Assembly (NCBI GenBank): GCA_003439945.1
Contig: QVRM01003916.1
Location: forward strand, 216,501-280,500
Origin: Dermanyssus gallinae
Taxonomy: Eukaryota; Arthropoda; Arachnida; Mesostigmata; Dermanyssidae
Length of the DNA stretch: 64,000 nucleotides
Direction: 5' to 3'
Of the stretch, positions 1 to 11,157 are shown piece by piece (within the stretch, counting starts at the first letter, position 1; every line of letters starts with the position of its first letter). A program made the position numbers and the translations under genes. The notes below the pieces were generated by a model that saw only the letters and a list, made by a program, of their open reading frames with translations, made no database searches and was not told the DNA's origin.

Positions 1-759
1 TGCCACTGACTTCTCCTTATTTCCCATAATCGTAGAAATGGCCTCTGTTTATTCGTCGGTGGGTTCTAAATACATCTTCGTCCATCTATCCATCACGCCT
101 CATGTTGGATTCGGAGAGGACGGCGGAAGCGGCGAGAGAGAGATAAAGATACATAAATAGAGAATAATAGAGAGATATTTCTAGAGAGGGCGCAAAAGAG
201 AGAGAGAGAGAGAGCGCGCGCAAAAGAGAGAGAGAGGTACCCATATGCTTTGCTATAGAAGGTCGGTCAGACAATCAAGTCGTTGGCACATTTCTGTATC
301 ATCGTTTGAGCTGCTGTCTCATTCTGCTATTAATTTGGCTTCTGCGTCTTTTTTTCTTCTCCTCTGGCTTTTCCTCCTTGTCTCCCTGTTTTGCTTTTCT
401 TTCTCCATTTGTTCTAGCTCTCCTTGTTGCTGCTGTTTTTGCTGCTTTTGTTGCTCTTCATGTCTTAATAACTTTTATTGACCTTTTATCGCCTCGCTGT
501 TCTCGTTCTTGCTCCTCCTCTTCTCCTTCATTTTTGATATTATTTTTTCTGTTCCATGTCATCGTCTTCTCATTCGCCACAGGATCTTCTCTTCTGTTCG
601 CCTTCCCCGCGTCTCTCTGCTCTCTGTTCTTCGTCTTATCATTCTAAGCCTGCCCATCTTTTGTGGAATCACCCTACTAACTAGAATTAAAAAACACACA
701 TTTTCTAAGCAGGCTGTTTTTAATTCCATACCATCCTCCATCCCCTGCGGAAGGCATAC
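1..759. other. Pyrimidine-rich stretch, no gene recognised
   Basis: Positions 290-660 are strongly C/T-rich on the + strand, so the minus strand reads as short Lys/Glu/Arg/Gln-rich frames broken by stops. This resembles the basic tail of a LINE ORF1, but no zinc knuckle or other motif is visible, so no gene is called. Confidence 0.4.
131..236. repeat. (GA)-rich simple repeat
   Basis: Runs of GAGAGA interrupted by short AT-rich and GCGC segments. Simple sequence only. Confidence 0.8.
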
Positions 760-1052
760 TTGACATCGCCGTAAGGCATATCTTCAATGAGGCTCCGAAG
801 GCCGGATGTTGACATGGGGGCCTGGAGTTTGCCCAGCAGCATTTCTTCTAGCAGCAGCGTGGTCGCTGGCTCTTAACGCTGGCGGTATGGTTTATGATCT
901 TTGTATTTCTCATGTGTATCTTTGTATCTCTCAAACGAGTATCCCTTAAAGAAAAAGTCATCAATAACAAAATAGATCGAACAACAGGCGACATCTCACT
1001 AGATGACAACCATAACTAACGCACTCGCCTTCCTAGGCCATAGCGCTGCCAA
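760..1052 (-). mobile_element. tRNA-derived SINE, family B, copy 1
   Basis: Read on the minus strand from 1052, this matches two other copies (10937-11157 minus, 51461-51665 plus) over their whole length. The order is an A-box-like head (GGCCTAGG...GAGTGCGTTAG), then GTTCGATC as a B box, then a conserved body containing GATCATAAACCATACCGC, ACATCCGGCC and CATTGAAGATAT. This copy carries an extra A/T-rich insertion of about 60 bp after the B box (around 905-970). Its tRNA origin is inferred from the box spacing. The family name is local to this annotation. Confidence 0.7.
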
Positions 1053-1879
1053 AGGGTAATCCGTCGCAGATTTGTCTCTTTGTTCCCGTTCTCCGCATCC
1101 CCTCGCCCGCGCCATGAACAGCATCGAACATACTGAGAAAAATGAGAGCAATAGATAGAGTCTTTTCGAAACAAACAAACAGAACAAATGCAAGCTTCAA
1201 ACGGAAACACAGCCGGCGTTGAAACCATATCAAGTAAGTCACAACTAACACATACAAATGAAGCCTATTTCGAAGCAAAGTTAGTTGGAAAGACTAGAGG
1301 ACACCGTACTTAAGAGGTCACCGTCGCATCGACTAACACCTACCTAAGAGGTCACCGTCGCACCGGCAAACTTGGTATATGCCCTCGGTATGGAAACTCG
1401 GTTGTGAATGTGAAAACCTGTTGTCATCAAAAAACGAAAATAGAAGAGTCAATCTGCATTTTACTGATACCGCCGAGCATCCGAGCTTATCAACCGAGAA
1501 AACATCGAATATCAACCGTCTGCCAAAATACACCTTAAATGCTTCTTTGCGCTCCTTTGCACCGGCAACCAAGGAAGAAATACATACATAATGACGGCAC
1601 CTAACAACTGATACGGCACCAGGATCACATAACACACAACGTCGTTGCACAATAGAAACCAATATTCATGTATATTGTCGTTAAAACTTACAAACGCTAT
1701 ATTTTCACACGAACAATTTCTAATGGTCCTGAGACGATCAGAACATTCTCAGAAAAATTAGAGAAAGAGTCTTAAAAAACAAATTAGGTCTTATGTACAC
1801 AAACAAGATAGCAAACAATAAATCGACAACGTCAGACTCATATCTCTATAAGGCACTATTTGGAAATTAATTAAGCAAT
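1053..1879. other. No gene recognised
   Basis: A/C-rich, low-GC DNA with only short open frames and no recognisable protein or RNA motif. Confidence 0.5.
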
Positions 1880-2930
1880 TAATTGTCAAGCCGCTAAAAC
1901 AACACTTGCAGGAAAACATTCAATTCGGCCTTATAATTGCCAAGAGTTCAGAATGAGCACTAATAGCATTACAGGAAACGATAGCTTTGGAGGTTGACAG
2001 AGGAAACGGGCCAGTGGTGGTATTTCTCGATGAGTCACCTGCATTTAACACTTTAACACACAATCACTTCCTAAACAAGATGTCAAGTATGAGAATTACC
2101 TCACAATCTATAAACGTTTTGCCAGATACGAAACAAAAATGTTCGTATACACAAGACATGTAGGCAGTTGGATGAGAACAGACCGGCTTGTAACAAACCA
2201 TACCAAGACAAAATGTATACATTTTGAGCTAATAAGTGGCCGCAACATAGCCACAGTCGACAAAATGCACAACGAAACATTCATATACCAAACATAACAT
2301 GCAATTGCCCACTTATACAGAAAACAGACACAACAAAATATCTTGGAATCATAATCAGCAGTAATATGTCACGGAACTCACACGTAGAACACTACTCTCA
2401 AAATTCGAAAAAGTATCGCAGGTCCTTAGCCGCAAAATGCGTTTGTCTGCTTTGACCATATTTAAACTGGAAATTATACAAACACTCAATAAAACCTATT
2501 ATAGGTATGCAATTTTCGAGTTTGGTAGAGCTTTCCCTACTGTGGTGCAACCGTTGGTGGTCTTGCCAACAAGAACGATGAAATTAATCGCCGATGCATA
2601 ACTAGTGTAGCTTTCCTGATACGCATACTCAACTTAGCTCTTTTTCGTCGACTTTAAGTCGCCCAATCTGTAGCTATATTCTTCCTGTCAGAAGAAAGAA
2701 GCAGACACCGGGTGTGAAATTTAAATGGAAACAGACCAATACGCAGCTATTCAGCAAGAAGACGACAAAGTGACATCAATAATATAGAACACACATAACC
2801 GGAAACAGTGCGCCGAATAGCAATATTTATTATCTACCACTTTATAAAACTATTAAGCAATTGTCCCATAAAAATCCGCCAACCACAGAATGAAAGCTGT
2901 CGGAGATTAAAACTCGCCATATGAAGGCAC
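1880..2930 (+). pseudogene. Decayed non-LTR retrotransposon reverse transcriptase
   Basis: Conceptual reading in shifting frames gives a recognisable RT core. At about 2010-2100 there is palm motif A (VVVFLDESPAFNTLTHNHFL; the usual form is FLDxSKAFDTVxH). At about 2190-2230 is the stretch before the thumb (TNHTKTKCIHFE), and at about 2330-2380 is TTKYLGIIISSNMSRNSHV, typical of jockey/CR1-type LINEs. The YADD segment between motif A and the thumb is missing or unrecognisable. Stops and frameshifts run throughout, so this is a dead fragment. No endonuclease or ORF1 is visible. The clade is tentative, but that it is an RT relic is well supported. Confidence 0.8.
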
Positions 2931-3966
2931 ATCGCAGCACTAAACAACGATGATTTGACATAATTCCTTGCCTCGAGTAGTGATTGCTGGTTGCCAGGCA
3001 ACGCCGCGGGTACAGCGACGATGGTGCTGCTGCTGCTGCTATTGCTGCCGCTGCACAGAGATTGTCAGCGGCGGGCATGACTGTAAACAGGAAGATGTGC
3101 TCTACCTGCCCCGTGCACGTGTGCAGAATCATGTGTGTGCCTACGAACATGCATTACACTAACTAGATGCATTAATTAACTAGTGTGGAACTAGCTGACA
3201 AAATGAAGAACAAGATGTGACTGTTGTAATTATAACAGCTATTGTCATATGGTTGCGAGAAGCAAATGTTGCCCAACAACAAAACAACTCATCGTCAGAC
3301 GTGGGCTGTTTGAAAATGTATTTAAAAACGTTGATCTTGTAAGCCAAAAATGGGGTTGCTGAAAAATGATGTGCACTATGTTGTGCACCACAATCGTAGC
3401 TTCTTTTGTCGTATTTTTCGGGTGGAAACATGTTAAGGACGTGTGTTTGCACACACAATTTATTGTTCCTTTGTCGTCGATGTTTTTGTTGTCAATGCCT
3501 GCACGTATCAGTGCAAACCCGTACACCGGCATTTTAGCTTTACGGAATAATTCATACTCATATTCATCATATGAATAATCACAATTATGTCATTAATAAA
3601 ACGTGCTTATTAACAAACGGAAAAAAATCCTACCCCTAGAAGGTCATCTTCTGTTGCGTGCTTCTTGTATTCTTTTTCTCCTCATCGTTCCTCTCATACT
3701 GACCTCTACCGAAACGTCTGTCTCTCTGTTCTCTTTACCAACAAAGACGACGACCCAATACTGATGCTGATAATGATGATAAATGACTAATTGTTGACTA
3801 ATTGGCCTCATTATACCTGCTATTCTGGCGGTTCGTCGATTCATTCGTCCATTCGTATCGCTTCATTTACTCGCCCTCTAATACAATCGGGCGATTTATA
3901 CTTACACCGATAAATGTGCACCTTCATAAATAACGTACAAATAAGGGAGAAACACGGAGAGAAGAT
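2931..3966. other. No gene recognised
   Basis: Unique-looking AT-rich sequence with a short (CTG)/(TGC)-rich patch near 3025-3060. The short frames show no family motif. Confidence 0.5.
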
Positions 3967-4012
3967 ATGACAACTATAATTAGCACACTAGCCTCCTAGA
4001 CCACGACGCCAT
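3967..4012 (-). mobile_element. SINE family B, 5' head fragment
   Basis: The minus-strand reading (GGCGTCGTGGTCTAGGAGGC, then TAGTGTGCTAATTATAGTTG) matches the A-box head of the family B SINEs at 760-1052 and 51461-51665. The body is absent. Confidence 0.55.
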
Positions 4013-4178
4013 ATACGCGTATAGTGGATTCTTGGCAAACGATCGAACTTACGCATCACACGCCTAAAGCACTCTGGCTGGCTCTTGTTTTGGTTGAGCG
4101 CAGTCATAAGTTATACTCGCTTTTCCGATGTATATATATATATATATATTATGAGTATGTATGCGCATTTGCCCTATG

Positions 4179-4216
<38 letters not shown>

Positions 4217-4687
4217 TATATATTATATTATATATATATATAAGGCAATATTTAGTTGTCGCCAGCACAAGCATTTTAGGGTTCTTATAACATTGGTCAC
4301 TAATAGAAACGCGTATACAATTGCAAGCCACTACTGCCATAACTACATCTTTCCGCTGCAGGTAGTTCAAATTTGAACCTTAATTAGGATCAAGTCATTC
4401 ACCTCTCATTATTGTATTGTAACAATAATGTTCGCTAATTACACATTGCCAATACGTGACGCTCAGACCAGTCGGTTTCCCAAAGGTGTTCAGCGTCATG
4501 CGCACATTGGTTGTCAGTCTCACCTTAATTTTAATAAGGTGGCTCCACTTTTGTAATTTTCAATAGTTCTATTTAATCTGCTTCCCGTGACCCCTCTGCC
4601 TGATCTATTACTACACAACTTCGATTACACAGCTTTCCGACTTTATTAGCGAGCGACGGGTTTTGAAGAGAAGATCAGAGTATAGTA
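4013..4687. other. AT-rich spacer with (TA)n arrays
   Basis: Contains (TA)n at 4131-4150 and a TA-rich array at 4182-4242. No coding or RNA signal seen. Confidence 0.6.
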
Positions 4688-4742
4688 TGCGTCATGCTCG
4701 CCCATAGTGTTACGCAGCAACACTATGGGCGAGCATGACGCA
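4688..4742. repeat. Perfect 24-bp inverted repeat, 7-nt loop
   Basis: The left arm 4688-4711 (TGCGTCATGC...ATAGTGTT) and right arm 4719-4742 are exact reverse complements around the loop ACGCAGC. The structure sits at the 5' junction of the LINE fragment at 4720-5570. The left arm overlaps the first copy of that element's target-site duplication, so the right arm is an inverted copy of the flank. Confidence 0.95.
4704..4719. repeat. Target-site duplication, left copy
   Basis: The 16-nt string ATAGTGTTACGCAGCA occurs here and again at 5571-5586, bracketing the LINE fragment. The length and position fit a target-site duplication from target-primed reverse transcription. Confidence 0.8.
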
Positions 4743-5570
4743 CAAGGGTAAAGCAAACAACAGGCGTGGCTCAAGGTGACGGACTTAGTCCGTTGCTTTT
4801 TTCGGTACTATTGGGAGGGCTACCTAACCGCGTGAGACAGGGATGGACTCGAGAGTGGGCAAGTACTTTAATGTACGCAGATGACATTGCAATATATGGT
4901 AGGAGTTTATTTAGGGTAAAACAGGGACTGGAACGAATAATTGATTATATGGACGATATGGGGCTCAGCATAAACTGGCAAAAGACAGTAGCAGTTAAGT
5001 TTCGACGAGGGGGTCGATTAGCAAAAGATCTGCAGTTACTAGATAGAGCCAGATTTTTCTTTATGAAACGGGTTTTGGGGTTAGCCAATTCTTGTAGGAA
5101 CAGAATAGTTCATATCTTAGAGGGGGGGGGGGGGTCTTTAATGACACAGGAATTACAACTTCGATGGGGTTTACCTAGAACGAGAGCATTTAAGGCCTAT
5201 ACTTTGAAGTGGACGGACAAATTAAAGGAAATCGATTTAGGAATATATAAAACAGTAGCGATGACAAGCACGGCCTGGCGAGCAGCCGGATACAAGAGCA
5301 GACATTTAACTACGGCGTTTTCAGCCCACGGGTTTCATCACGTGTTATGTAGTACAGAAGATTTCCACATTCTTCAGGAGTGTTGCAGGTGCACGAGGTG
5401 CTCTGCCCAGTCCGATAGATACCACGCCGCAGCATGTCCAGCAGTTCAGTCAATAGCTGAACTAGCAAGATGAGAGAAGATCCAATGACGTAAAGAAAGC
5501 ACTAGTTCTGTCTGATGTACATATATGTTTATAATTTTACCCAACCTGGGTGTTAATAAACTATAATAAT
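4720..5570 (+). pseudogene. 5'-truncated LINE: RT palm/thumb and C-terminal zinc knuckle
   Basis: An open frame from 4751 to 5473 starts inside RT motif B (GVAQGDGLSPLLFSVLL). It continues through the catalytic YADDIAIYG and the GLSINWQKTVAVKF segment. The rest is a tail with AHGFHHVLC and a CX2C...H...C cluster (CRCTRCSAQSDRYHAAAC, about 5385-5445). A run of 12 G near 5127 lies inside the frame. The 3' end has a small hairpin (ACCCAACCTGGGT, about 5542-5554) followed by GTTAATAAAC and a TAATAATAA tail. Upstream endonuclease and RT motifs 0-A are lost, so it cannot be functional. The tail is homologous to the relics at 6225-7250 and 7497-8063. Confidence 0.85.
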
Positions 5571-5586
5571 AATAGTGTTACGCAGC
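5571..5586. repeat. Target-site duplication, right copy
   Basis: Second copy of ATAGTGTTACGCAGCA, immediately after the TAATAATA tail of the LINE fragment. Confidence 0.8.
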
Positions 5587-6224
5587 ATCAAAACGCAACA
5601 AAGCGGTGCTGCACTTCGGCCTCGCCATCAGTGTCCTTCGTCAATGTCGGCTTACGCGACCACAATACTGGAGGGGTGACTGTTGGCGGACTGGCCGCAA
5701 GCCAGATCTTAGGGCTGACTCGGTGTCAATAGTCTTTGATATATGCGAGCTACTTCACGCTGAATGTCTTTTCTGATCTACTGTAATGCACCACCCACCA
5801 TACAAGACCTGCGCCTTAGGCGGGGGCGCATAGTGGGCTAGACCTACTATCTACAAGAGGCAGCATTGGATGTCCTGTTGTACTCCTAGCTACTGATCGC
5901 TAGCTCCTGAGCGATATCACATTGCTTTGCTGCTTTTGTTCGCCGCCTGTTTGTGGTTGTTGTTCTTGTTGTTTTCATTCTATGCCGACGGGTGTGTTTG
6001 TATTCGTGTGTATGTACATACGATATGCTATGTTCGGCTTGCGGCAACTGCCGAAATCTCTCCAGGTCGCCCAAAGACGAGGCAGCTTAGCTTCCGTTAC
6101 CGACCAAAAGTCTTGTACATATACTGCTTTCACTAGCTAATCTAGAAATATGGGTGAGATCATACTATATATATATATATATATATAAAGAGGAACAACG
6201 GTTGGTGGTGGAAGCATAAGAACG
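5587..6224. other. No gene recognised
   Basis: Mixed-composition sequence with a (TA)n array at 6163-6187. Short frames only. Confidence 0.5.
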
Positions 6225-7250
6225 ACCCTACTTTGCCCCTCAGACAGCACATGTGATTCGCAGTTGCACAATTCCTGGAAATGTGCTTCATGAATATCTC
6301 GAGGGCATATTTGCCTCCGCCAATACAGTTCCTCGGGAAATCCCAGTTGCAGAGGAATTTGAGACGGCTGTAGTAGCTTCCCTAGAGATACCCATCAGTT
6401 ACAACGAGACTGTTGGTCAAGCGAAAAGGAATAAAACCTTTGGTCCCGATCTTGTCCGAGACGAACACTTCATCGACACTTTTCATATTTGGCCTATTCT
6501 TCTTGAAATCTACAAATATCTTAGCCCTCTGCTTTTTTTACCCTTCTCAGTGATCTGCCGCCAATAATTCACAAGGAACACGATACGGTCGGCATACTGT
6601 ACGCTGACAATGTCGTCATGTTCAGTTGCGACAAGTTAGATTTGCAGCGAAGCATACGCACCCTGGAGGTGTACTGCGAAAGCAGCGGCCTTTAGATGAA
6701 CGTAGAGAAAGCCAAAGCCATCAAGACTAGACCTAGAGGGTCGTTTGCTTGTCCTGATCGCTTGAAATTTAGTACTGGTGCAGGGAACTCTCATTAACAT
6801 ATTCTGCTACCTTAAAGTTAACTCTCTGATAATGGGCACAACGTTCGGGCAACACATTGCTAGTCTAGTCTCGATCTCGACAATTGAAAAGCTTAAACGA
6901 TTATGTCTGAGCGCGCTAAAAGCTTGAAGTTGCTAAGACTTGTTTCGGTAGCAGCCTACGGCATCCAGGCCATATAGGCGCATCTTAGCCTATCACAGCT
7001 AAATAAACTAGATGAAGAAAGCCCACGTTTTTCAAGCTAGCCATTGGGTTATCACAGAACGCAAAAAAAACAGCTAGTTTACATCATGGATTTGACTCAA
7101 CCGTTTGTAGAAGATTTAGTTATTAATTTATGTCTTTAAGAGCCCCAACTCTTATGCAGTCCAGAAAAAGTACTATCAAAAAAAGTTCAAGCTAACTCCA
7201 GAACCTTCTTTATTCGCCAACCATGGTCACGCAGATCTGACAGAGACCAC
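6225..7250 (+). pseudogene. Decayed LINE reverse transcriptase, same family as 4720-5570
   Basis: A 5' open stretch (6253-6567) ends near KRNKTFGPDLV, the degenerate form of the KAPGPDGI motif before RT. At about 6590-6720 there follows GILYADNVVMFSCDKLDLQ and CESSGL-MNVEKAKAIKTR, which is motif C with YADD changed to YADN plus the following helix. From about 6950 the frame reads AYGIQAI-AHLS...LVYIMDLTQPFVEDL. This aligns with the AYGIQVIRPHLS...LVYLSASTTLFVEDF stretch of the next relic. Several stops and frameshifts are present. The altered catalytic Asp and the stops make it non-functional. Confidence 0.8.
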
Positions 7251-7463
7251 AACAACCCAACCGACATCTTGTGACTCGCTATTCACTTCATGAATTCTAC
7301 AAAAAAACTCTGCCATAGAAGGGACTTCCACGATTCTGACTTCGGCTGTGTGTGCCTTTAATGCGATAAGCTGTGTCCTATCTACCATCTTGATACCTGT
7401 CAGAAAGCAATTTCTCTTACACACTTAGCTAGATGATATTATATTACATATAAACATGTATTC

Positions 7464-7470
<7 letters not shown>
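7251..7470. other. No gene recognised
   Basis: May still hold degraded relic sequence, but I cannot recognise it. Confidence 0.4.

Positions 7471-7496
<26 letters not shown>
7471..7496. repeat. (TA)n array
   Basis: Dinucleotide array directly at the 5' edge of the LINE relic 7497-8063. Confidence 0.9.
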
Positions 7497-7499
<3 letters not shown>

Positions 7500-8059
7500 G
7501 AATTTAAAGATTGCGCCGACCGCTGCTTATGGGATACAGGTCATAAGGCCCCACCTATCAAAAACAAATCTGGAAGTACTTGACAAAATTAAAGCTAGTT
7601 TTCTAAAAAGAGTGATAGTAGTCCACCGCACTAGCCGCAACCGGCTTGTGTATCTGTCGGCCTCAACAACACTCTTTGTGGAGGATTTCAGAGCAGCTTA
7701 TGCTTTACCGAGAACTGAAGCCTTTGAGAATCATCTTGCCGCATGGGAGTATAAATTTGCGGATGTTAATTGGCATTATTTTATTGAGACTAGGGAGATT
7801 ACTACAAACTCCTAGAAGGGCCCATGTTGAAGAAACAGATACTTTGTTACTGGATTTGCAATGCATGGATTTCACATGAAGATATGTATGCGAAATAGGT
7901 GGAATGAGATATCAACCGAGTGTGAGTGCAACCTATGCGGAAAATAATGTGATCTGTATTATCTCCAACAGTGTACAAAAGCAATATCCCTGATGATAAT
8001 GATTTAGAAGAGCTGTAGCACATTTGTGCATAAACCAATATTGGTTAATAAACAATACA

Positions 8060-8063
<4 letters not shown>
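7497..8063 (+). pseudogene. 5'-truncated LINE 3' portion between (TA)n arrays
   Basis: Reads, with one or two frame breaks, as LDKIKASFLKRV, then TLFVEDFRAAYALPRTEAF, then MHGFHMKIC, ending in a CX2C knuckle region (TECECNLCGK). This is colinear with the C-terminal half of the LINE at 4720-5570. The 3' end has a 14-nt palindrome (AACCAATATTGGTT, about 8034-8047) running into TTAATAAAC, as in that element. It starts at one (TA)n array and ends at another. It encodes no complete domain. Confidence 0.8.
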
Positions 8064-8125
<62 letters not shown>

Positions 8126-8129
8126 CATA

Positions 8130-8194
<65 letters not shown>
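8064..8194. repeat. (TA)n array, about 130 bp
   Basis: Long TA dinucleotide array with rare CATA and CTATA interruptions. It lies at the 3' edge of the LINE relic. Confidence 0.95.
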
Positions 8195-8196
<2 letters not shown>

Positions 8197-8499
8197 CCCT
8201 GCTAATAAAAGTTCCCGCGCTCAGCTTTGTTCTTTCCACAAACTGCTGCTTTCTTCGGATACAGAACTTCATTAATCGAACTAAAGACCTTCATTGAACT
8301 GTACAAGAATCGTCTTTAAGTAAAAACGTGTTAATTGCATGTCCTGTATACAGCTTGTAAAAATAAAAAATGTTACCACCTCATTGATATTTTACTTCAT
8401 TAGAAATTACAAGTATATCTGTATTGAAATAAGGACAAAACGTTTTTAAAATATCATAAACACTCTCACGGCGATCACAGACTACTTTGCAAACATCCA

Positions 8500-8540
<41 letters not shown>

Positions 8541-10656
8541 CGTGTCCAGTATACTGCAGTGTTACGTAGGATATCAGAGTGCTAATTCGACAATATTTCC
8601 AGCGTTAACAATTGTCCAGTGCGCCGCGACGCTCGCTAGGGACCCATAACACATAAACCCTAAGCGGTATCGAAAGAGGTACCGGGAAAGATGCGTACCC
8701 CTTCCATCAGCTTCATCGCCTTCCCCCGAATACATATTATGTATATGATAATACACTGTACACGAGGTTGGAGATGACTTCCCGAAGGGAGGCGGACTCG
8801 TGAAAGATGAACGTTTTTTGTTTAAATAGCTTTTTCCCAGTCCGGAGCCGCTTAGATGCGGCTAAATTACCATCGCATTGGGCTAGTCGACCACCCGGCG
8901 TCGTGAAATCGTCCTCTAGTGGTCGCTCTATTGTACGGATATGTGATGTACCGGATATTCGGCCCCACTGCCCTAACCTATATCGTTGTCGAACGTCCCT
9001 CGGGGCTCTGAGGCCACTATAGCAGAGTGACCAGAGGATACTACCTACAACGAGTTTACGACTCCGCCCAGGGGTGACATCGTGTGGAATAAAAATTTCA
9101 GCTACGAAGCACCTGATTATGTCTACGCTACAGATTTTCCCCCATGACAGCAATAATAATAAGCAACCTATATATATATATATATATATAATTGTTACAT
9201 GTCATTTTTTCCCTAGTTCGATTATCGCAGGGAAATTTGCAGCAGAGTCCGTAAAAGCTCAGAGTCTTCAAGTAAGGCGCGAAATACGCTTAAACGTGCA
9301 CTAGGTAGCGTTATCGGGGTTTCAACCACACTAAACCAAAGAGCCGCTTGCGTTCGGTCACAACGTCGCAGCAAAGTGCGTTCGTTTATGCTTCGTGGAT
9401 TTTTAACGAGGTCATTGGAGAAGTTTTTGTCTTGGTTTACCATGTGGAGGTTACCTACCTCCACTTAAGTTATGCCAAAGTATTACCGAGCCTGGGGGGT
9501 GGGAAGGAATCCGGGTTTAGTGGGTTTGCGAGTCTCACACTAGTCACGCAGGGTGCTAGGGGCGCATGCGCACCATGCATTCCCGAAACCTTCCAGAAGA
9601 AAAAAGCCACCTTATACTTATTGGTTAACCAGAGAGCACCGATGCCGCAACCGAAGTACGTCTACGTGGCAATCATCCTGAGAACTTCAAGGTGGTGGGC
9701 CTCGTGAAAATTTGCGACTTCGCAGTGATGTCGGCGCTGGATGTTTCAAGGAGAGCAAGGAGCTATACTTACTGAGTAAAGCCCCTGCATCGAGGCTAAG
9801 TACTGGGAAAACTAGGGCGGATAAACGCATCATAGGTTTCAAATTCAAGAAGGTTTCTCCTCGTCATCCTCTGCGGGCGTTATGAACGAGCAAGCTGTCG
9901 AGTCCAATGACAACGCGTTCACTCATGTGGGAACCCGCACGGGGAACATGATTGCATCCCACCAGCATAGGAGACTTACTTAACTGAAAAAGTGTCCAGT
10001 TCAGCACAGCAGACAGGTTTAAGATAATCATACGAAAGGCATCGTCCAAGCGCAGTACTTTACCAGTATCGCCTGAAGACTCGCTGTTATCGTTGTGCAC
10101 ACATTCACGGAGCGGCACCGGATGCAGAATATCTGGTGATCGGAGTCTATCACAGTGTAACTTTCGCGCATAAAGTATGCATGGCGAGTGCTTGCGATAT
10201 TTGCCCCAGAAGATTTGCCCCGGTGACTAATCAGAGCCCATCCCGATGGATGTTTAGAGCCAGGATGTACAGGGCCCCAGTTTCAATCACCGACGATTTT
10301 TTATACAAGGTGTCCTGACTTGGAGTAAGTCACGTGATAACATGATTTCACACATTAAACGAGGTAAACATTCCGAAAAAGGTAATTTTGTACTAGCCAA
10401 CATTTAAGATGTGACCTCAAAAGAACGGCATTGTATTACCGCTCTTAGTGAACACATCCAGGAAAAATTAGAGACGTGGCTAGAAATATTCGCAACAGGA
10501 CGACTGCGCAGGCTCCGCCTGCAACCAGTCATTCCATACCCTTTATTACATGAATAAAATAGTTTTCTACTTTTATTATTACATTCTATTCAACCCCCGA
10601 TCGTCTGTATTCCTCGGCTATCAAACCCATCGTGTGGTTCTTAAGCCCCACCAACT
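8195..10656. other. 2.5 kb without a recognised gene
   Basis: (TA)n arrays lie at 8503-8535 and 9169-9191. The longest frame (8737-9153, minus, 138 codons) has no motif I recognise. A small palindromic stem (GGAGGT/ACCTCC) lies near 9445-9462. Decayed transposon sequence is likely but not shown. Confidence 0.45.
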
Positions 10657-10875
10657 TTGGAGATGTTAGTGACGCCTAAGGCTTGTGCACTTTGCCAAGA
10701 AGTCCCCTATCTAAAAGTGTGCAAAGAGTGCAGTACCCGCGGACACCTGGCCACAAGCTGCTCTAATCTAATCCGATGTGTGACGCGGCGGATTCGCCCT
10801 GCGTTCGAGAACGTAATCGGATCATACTTATGTTCACTTAAAGCTCACACACTGCAACATGTTAAGATGCTGTAG
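10657..10875 (+). pseudogene. Gag-like zinc-knuckle fragment
   Basis: A 72-codon open stretch contains CKECSTRGHLATSC, an exact CX2CX4HX4C zinc knuckle. It is preceded by CALCQEV and followed by a further Cys (SNLIRC). Knuckles of this type occur in ORF1 proteins of R1-clade and other LINEs and in retroviral-type Gag. No RT is found next to it, so this is probably an isolated ORF1 remnant. A short host zinc-knuckle exon cannot be excluded. Confidence 0.5.
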
Positions 10876-10936
10876 CAAGTGACGAGGATCACCAACATTT
10901 GTGCCACGTCAGCTCTAGGCTATGCTCCGTCCCCTA

Positions 10937-11157
10937 CGGGCTTGGAACTTAACCTGAGGTATATCTTCAATGCACCGAGGGCCGGACATGTTAAGATATC
11001 TAGGGTTTCCCCAACAGTCCTTGTGGCAGCATAGCCGCTGACACTTAGCGGTATGGTTTATCATCTATTCTCAATAAAAATTCGATCAACAACCGGCGAC
11101 ACCCCGGTAAATGACAACCACGACTAGCGCACTAGTCCCCGGGATCACGCCGCCACC
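10937..11157 (-). mobile_element. tRNA-derived SINE, family B, copy 2
   Basis: Minus-strand reading starts GGCGTGATCCCGGGGACTAG and continues TGCGCTAGTCGTGGTTGTC. It then has GGTTGTTGATC where the 51461 copy has GGTTCGATC (B box), and the shared body (GATGATAAACCATACCGC, GGGGAAACCCTAGATAT, CATGTCCGGCCCTCG). It is colinear with the copies at 760-1052 and 51461-51665. Confidence 0.75.

Noticed and set aside
8024..8275. (Tyr-Ile)n open frames in TA arrays, here and at 21293-21668, 28203-28498 and 37198-37380
   Set aside because: They are open only because TA repeats contain no stop in that phase.
8737..9153. 138-codon minus-strand frame
   Set aside because: No domain, no splice context and no codon pattern; probably chance or a decayed repeat.
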